From Ruminococcus sp. (GTDB taxonomy: Bacteria; Bacillota; Clostridia; Oscillospirales; Ruminococcaceae): a stretch of DNA of 6,419 bases. The stretch is taken from NCBI GenBank assembly GCA_003488415.1, contig DNLQ01000113.1, positions 1-6,419 of the forward strand, written 5' to 3'. Positions 3,711 through 6,419 of this stretch are shown here, in pieces (position 1 is the stretch's first letter; every line of letters begins with the position of its first letter). The translations under genes were made by a program, and so were the position numbers. The notes beneath the pieces are model-generated. The model did no database searches. It worked only from the letters and a program-made list of their open reading frames with translations, and was not told the origin of the DNA.

Positions 3711-6029
3711 ATGATAATCCATATCATCAAGAGGGACGGCAGACAGGTGCCGTTCAATATTGAGAAGATCGCAAACGCCATCTTCAAGGCTGCCGAATCC
3801 TGCGGAGGCAGTGATATGAAAACAGCAATGGACGTTGCGGCAGAGGTATGCAATACCTACGAAGAGAAGTATCCCGGAATAACACCTACGGTAGAAGATA
3901 TACAGGATCTTGTTGAAAAGATACTTATCGAGAAGGGACACGCACGTACAGCAAAGGCATACATCCTTTACAGATACGAGCGAACCCGTGCCCGTGAAAT
4001 GAAGACAAACCTTATGTGTGTTCTGAACGAGCTCACGTTCAGCGATGCCAAGGACAGCGATATAAAGAGAGAGAATGCTAATATCGACGGCGATACCGCA
4101 ATGGGAACAATGCTCAAGTACGGCTCAGTATCTGCAAAGGAGTACTATGAGATGTACGTTCTTGATCCGGATCATGCCAAGGCTCATCGTGAGGGAGATA
4201 TTCATATCCACGACCTGGATTTCTATACCCTGACTACAACCTGTACCCAGATCGACCTTACAAAGCTGTTCCGCAACGGATTTTCCACCGGACACGGATT
4301 CCTGAGAGAACCCAATGATATTTCAAGCTACTCTGCACTTGCCTGTATCGCAATACAGTCAAACCAGAATGACCAGCACGGCGGACAGAGCATCCCGACC
4401 TTTGATTACGCAATGGCAGAGGGAGTTAAGAAGACCTTTGCAAGCAGGTATATACAGAATATAGCAAGGGGACTGTGTCTGCTGGCAGGGACAGAGAATG
4501 CTACAGATACCGCAAAGGCTATCCGCAGGGAGATAGAGGAGAAGTACGGACTGAAGCCTGTACTTGCTGCGGACAATGGCTATCAGGAGAAGGAGACAGA
4601 GGTACTGCTCAGGTATACCGACAAGGAAACTGCCGACAAGCTCCAGGTATTCGCACAGAAGAATGCTGAGCTTGAGACTGACAGAGCCACCTATCAGGCA
4701 ATGGAGGCTCTTATCCACAATCTTAACACCATGAACAGCCGTGCGGGAGCACAGACTCCGTTCAGCTCCATAAACTACGGAACAGATACCTCACCCGAGG
4801 GCAGAATGGTAATAAAGAACGTCCTTCTTGCCCAGGAAGCAGGTCTCGGAAACGGCGAGACTCCGATATTCCCGATACATATTTTCAAGATCAAGGAGGG
4901 TATAAACTACAACCCCGAAGATCCTAACTACGACCTTTTCAAGCTGGCGTGCAGAGTATCTGCCAAGAGACTCTTCCCCAACTTCTCTTTCATAGATGCT
5001 CCGTATAATCTCCAGTACTACAAGGAGGGAAATCCTGATACAGAGATAGCATATATGGGCTGCCGGACAAGAGTAATAGGAAATGTCTACGATCCCGACA
5101 GACAGATAGTAACAGGCAGAGGAAACCTCAGCTTCACATCTATCAATCTGCCGAGGCTTGCTATAGAGTCCAATCACAACGTAGGACTTTTCTTTGACAA
5201 GCTGGCAAAGATGATGGATCTTGCCATTGCACAGCTCAAGCACCGTTTTGATATACAGAAGCAGAAGCACGTAAGAAACTTCCCCTTCCTTATGGGACAG
5301 GGAATATGGATAGATTCCGACAAACTCGGCCCTAATGACACTATTGAGGAGGTATTGAAGCACGGTACTCTGTCTGTAGGCTTTATAGGACTTGCCGAGA
5401 CACTGAAGGCTCTGATCGGCGCTCACCACGGCGAGTCTCAGGAAGCCCGTGATCTGGGTATTGAGATCGTTACAGCAATGCGTAAAAGACTCGACCAGGA
5501 GGCTAAGGAGACCGGACTCAACTTTTCACTCCTTGCCACTCCGGCTGAGGGACTCTCAGGACGCTTTGTACGCATGGATGCTAAAAAGTACGGTATAATA
5601 GAAGGAGTAACAGACCGTGATTACTACACCAACTCCTTCCATGTACCGGTATATTATCCGATAAGCGCATTTGAAAAGATCAAGATAGAAGCGCCCTACC
5701 ATGAGCTGACCAATGCCGGACATATCAGCTATATCGAGCTTGACGGAGATCCCTTGGAGAATCTTCCTGCATTTGAGAAGATCGTCCGCTGCATGAAGGA
5801 GAGCGGTATAGGCTACGGAGCTATCAATCACCCCGTAGACCGTGATCCCTGCTGCGGATATACCGGAATCATCGGAGATGTATGTCCCTGCTGCGGACGC
5901 CGTGAGCATAGTGATAATGTAGCATTTGACCGTATCCGCCGCATAACCGGTTATCTTGTAGGAACTCTTGACAGATTCAATGACGGAAAGAGAGCTGAGG
6001 AACACGATCGTGTAAAGCATGACGTGTGA
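3711..6029 (+). CDS. nrdD: Anaerobic ribonucleoside-triphosphate reductase (class III), large subunit
   Basis: NrdD reduces ribonucleoside triphosphates to dNTPs under anoxia, with a glycyl radical and, typically, formate as reductant. It is complete at 772 residues, a normal length. Residues about 2-95 form the allosteric ATP-cone (IIKRDGRQVPF, then helices to YRYERTRARE). The catalytic barrel carries H164IHDLDFYTLTTTC178TQIDL with the likely active-site cysteine C178, the QSNQNDQHGGQSIP stretch (216-229), and Y448MGC451RTR with the probable second cysteine. The C-terminus has a cysteine-rich zinc-binding segment (C714, C715, C725, C727, C728) and the glycyl radical site R743RITG747YLVG, ending with an RVKH motif. 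The zinc segment lacks a plain CxxC in its first half, with Asp at 712. nrdG follows after 4 nt. NrdR control is likely from the leader. Confidence 0.98.
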   Translation: MIIHIIKRDGRQVPFNIEKIANAIFKAAESCGGSDMKTAMDVAAEVCNTYEEKYPGITPTVEDIQDLVEKILIEKGHARTAKAYILYRYERTRAREMKTNLMCVLNELTFSDAKDSDIKRENANIDGDTAMGTMLKYGSVSAKEYYEMYVLDPDHAKAHREGDIHIHDLDFYTLTTTCTQIDLTKLFRNGFSTGHGFLREPNDISSYSALACIAIQSNQNDQHGGQSIPTFDYAMAEGVKKTFASRYIQNIARGLCLLAGTENATDTAKAIRREIEEKYGLKPVLAADNGYQEKETEVLLRYTDKETADKLQVFAQKNAELETDRATYQAMEALIHNLNTMNSRAGAQTPFSSINYGTDTSPEGRMVIKNVLLAQEAGLGNGETPIFPIHIFKIKEGINYNPEDPNYDLFKLACRVSAKRLFPNFSFIDAPYNLQYYKEGNPDTEIAYMGCRTRVIGNVYDPDRQIVTGRGNLSFTSINLPRLAIESNHNVGLFFDKLAKMMDLAIAQLKHRFDIQKQKHVRNFPFLMGQGIWIDSDKLGPNDTIEEVLKHGTLSVGFIGLAETLKALIGAHHGESQEARDLGIEIVTAMRKRLDQEAKETGLNFSLLATPAEGLSGRFVRMDAKKYGIIEGVTDRDYYTNSFHVPVYYPISAFEKIKIEAPYHELTNAGHISYIELDGDPLENLPAFEKIVRCMKESGIGYGAINHPVDRDPCCGYTGIIGDVCPCCGRREHSDNVAFDRIRRITGYLVGTLDRFNDGKRAEEHDRVKHDV

Positions 6030-6033
6030 TGAT

Positions 6034-6419
6034 ATGGCACAGCTAAGAATAGCCGGGACTGTCAATGACTCAATTGTTGACGGTCCCGGGATAAGATACA
6101 CCGTTTTTGTACAGGGGTGTCCTCATCACTGTGAGGGCTGCCACAATCCCGGCACACATGATTTCAACGGCGGACAGCTTGAAGATACAGATGTGCTGCT
6201 GGAGAAGATAAAGGGTAATCCGCTGCTTGACGGAGTGACATTCAGTGGGGGAGAGCCTTTCTGTCAGGCTGAGGTACTTGCTCAGTTCGGACGTCAGATC
6301 AAAGAAATGGGACTTGATATAGTCACATATACCGGTTACAGTTTTGAGGAGCTATATGAGAACCGTGACAAGCACGGCTGGGGAGAGCTCCTTGCTGTGA
6401 CCGACATACTCATAGACGG
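6034..6419 (+). CDS. nrdG: Anaerobic ribonucleoside-triphosphate reductase activating protein (partial, 3' end beyond window)
   Basis: NrdG is a radical-SAM enzyme that reductively cleaves S-adenosylmethionine and forms the glycyl radical on Gly747 of NrdD. The 128 complete codons present show the N-terminal D12SIVDGPGIR motif, the 4Fe-4S site C29PHHC33EGC36 (the classic CX3CX2C), the SAM-binding S71GGEP, and the TYTGYSFEEL strand-helix. The family is usually about 150-180 residues, so only the last few dozen are missing; the reading frame is open to the window end. It begins 4 nt after the nrdD stop, and no good Shine-Dalgarno sequence precedes its ATG, so translation is probably coupled to nrdD. 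A 13-bp hairpin covers codons 7-19. Confidence 0.97.
   Translation, partial: MAQLRIAGTVNDSIVDGPGIRYTVFVQGCPHHCEGCHNPGTHDFNGGQLEDTDVLLEKIKGNPLLDGVTFSGGEPFCQAEVLAQFGRQIKEMGLDIVTYTGYSFEELYENRDKHGWGELLAVTDILID
6053..6089 (+). repeat. 13-bp stem-loop in the early nrdG coding region
   Basis: CCGGGACTGTCAA (6053-6065) pairs with TTGACGGTCCCGG (6077-6089), 13 pairs with a single T-G wobble, around an 11-nt loop. There is no T-run after it, so it is not an intrinsic terminator. It begins 17 nt past the nrdG start codon and could slow translation or mark an mRNA processing point. Part of the pairing is constrained by the conserved DSIVDGPG protein motif. Confidence 0.65.

Noticed and set aside
4791..5429. 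212-codon minus-strand open frame within nrdD
   Set aside because: It is fully antisense to conserved NrdD catalytic sequence, and its composition (many Y, S and L) is typical of a reverse-frame shadow.
5556..6101. 181-codon minus-strand open frame over the nrdD-nrdG junction
   Set aside because: It is antisense to the zinc and glycyl radical segments and to the nrdG start; no family resemblance or start signal is seen.
1..6419. CRISPR array, insertion sequence, tRNA or rRNA gene
   Set aside because: No regularly spaced repeats, transposase-like frame, terminal repeats or tRNA/rRNA signature were seen on either strand.

Overview
The window looks like chromosomal DNA of an anaerobic Gram-positive Clostridia member, most likely a Ruminococcus-type gut or rumen bacterium. 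This rests on the oxygen-sensitive class III ribonucleotide reductase, consensus sigma-A-type promoters, purine-rich Shine-Dalgarno sites, many AGA/ATA codons at moderate GC, and Firmicutes-style protein families. The genus is inferred from general resemblance, not from a search.

Left block (about 117-2234, minus strand): a tight four-gene operon read leftward, with every junction overlapping. The order is an ApbE-type FAD:protein FMN transferase lipoprotein, a one-pass membrane protein with a NusG domain II, a polytopic Gx-transporter/'heptaprenyl diphosphate synthase component I' protein, and a 74-residue protein I do not recognise. The first three match FmnB, EetA and EetB of the flavin-based extracellular electron transfer loci known from Listeria and lactobacilli, so the block is probably part of an envelope flavin/quinone redox module. 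The NADH dehydrogenase, the flavinylated carrier and the quinone-synthesis genes are not in the window. Two hairpins without T-tracts lie beyond the last gene (24-54 and 68-92).

Divergent spacer (2235-2566): it holds a near-consensus minus-strand promoter with a 10-bp palindrome in its spacer, a roughly 135-nt leader with two competing base-pairing options, and a plus-strand promoter.

Middle (2567-3421, plus strand): a single gene for a membrane-anchored extracellular protein that resembles the SGNH/GDSL hydrolase fold but seems to lack all three catalytic residues. A strong intrinsic terminator follows it. The centre of that hairpin reads as a full match to the NrdR-box consensus.

Right block (3595 to window end, plus strand): a promoter, a second NrdR-like box in the 5' leader, nrdD (anaerobic ribonucleoside-triphosphate reductase, complete) and nrdG (its radical-SAM activase, cut by the window end). 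NrdG installs the glycyl radical on NrdD, which then makes dNTPs without oxygen. A 13-bp stem lies in the first codons of nrdG, which has no clear Shine-Dalgarno sequence of its own.
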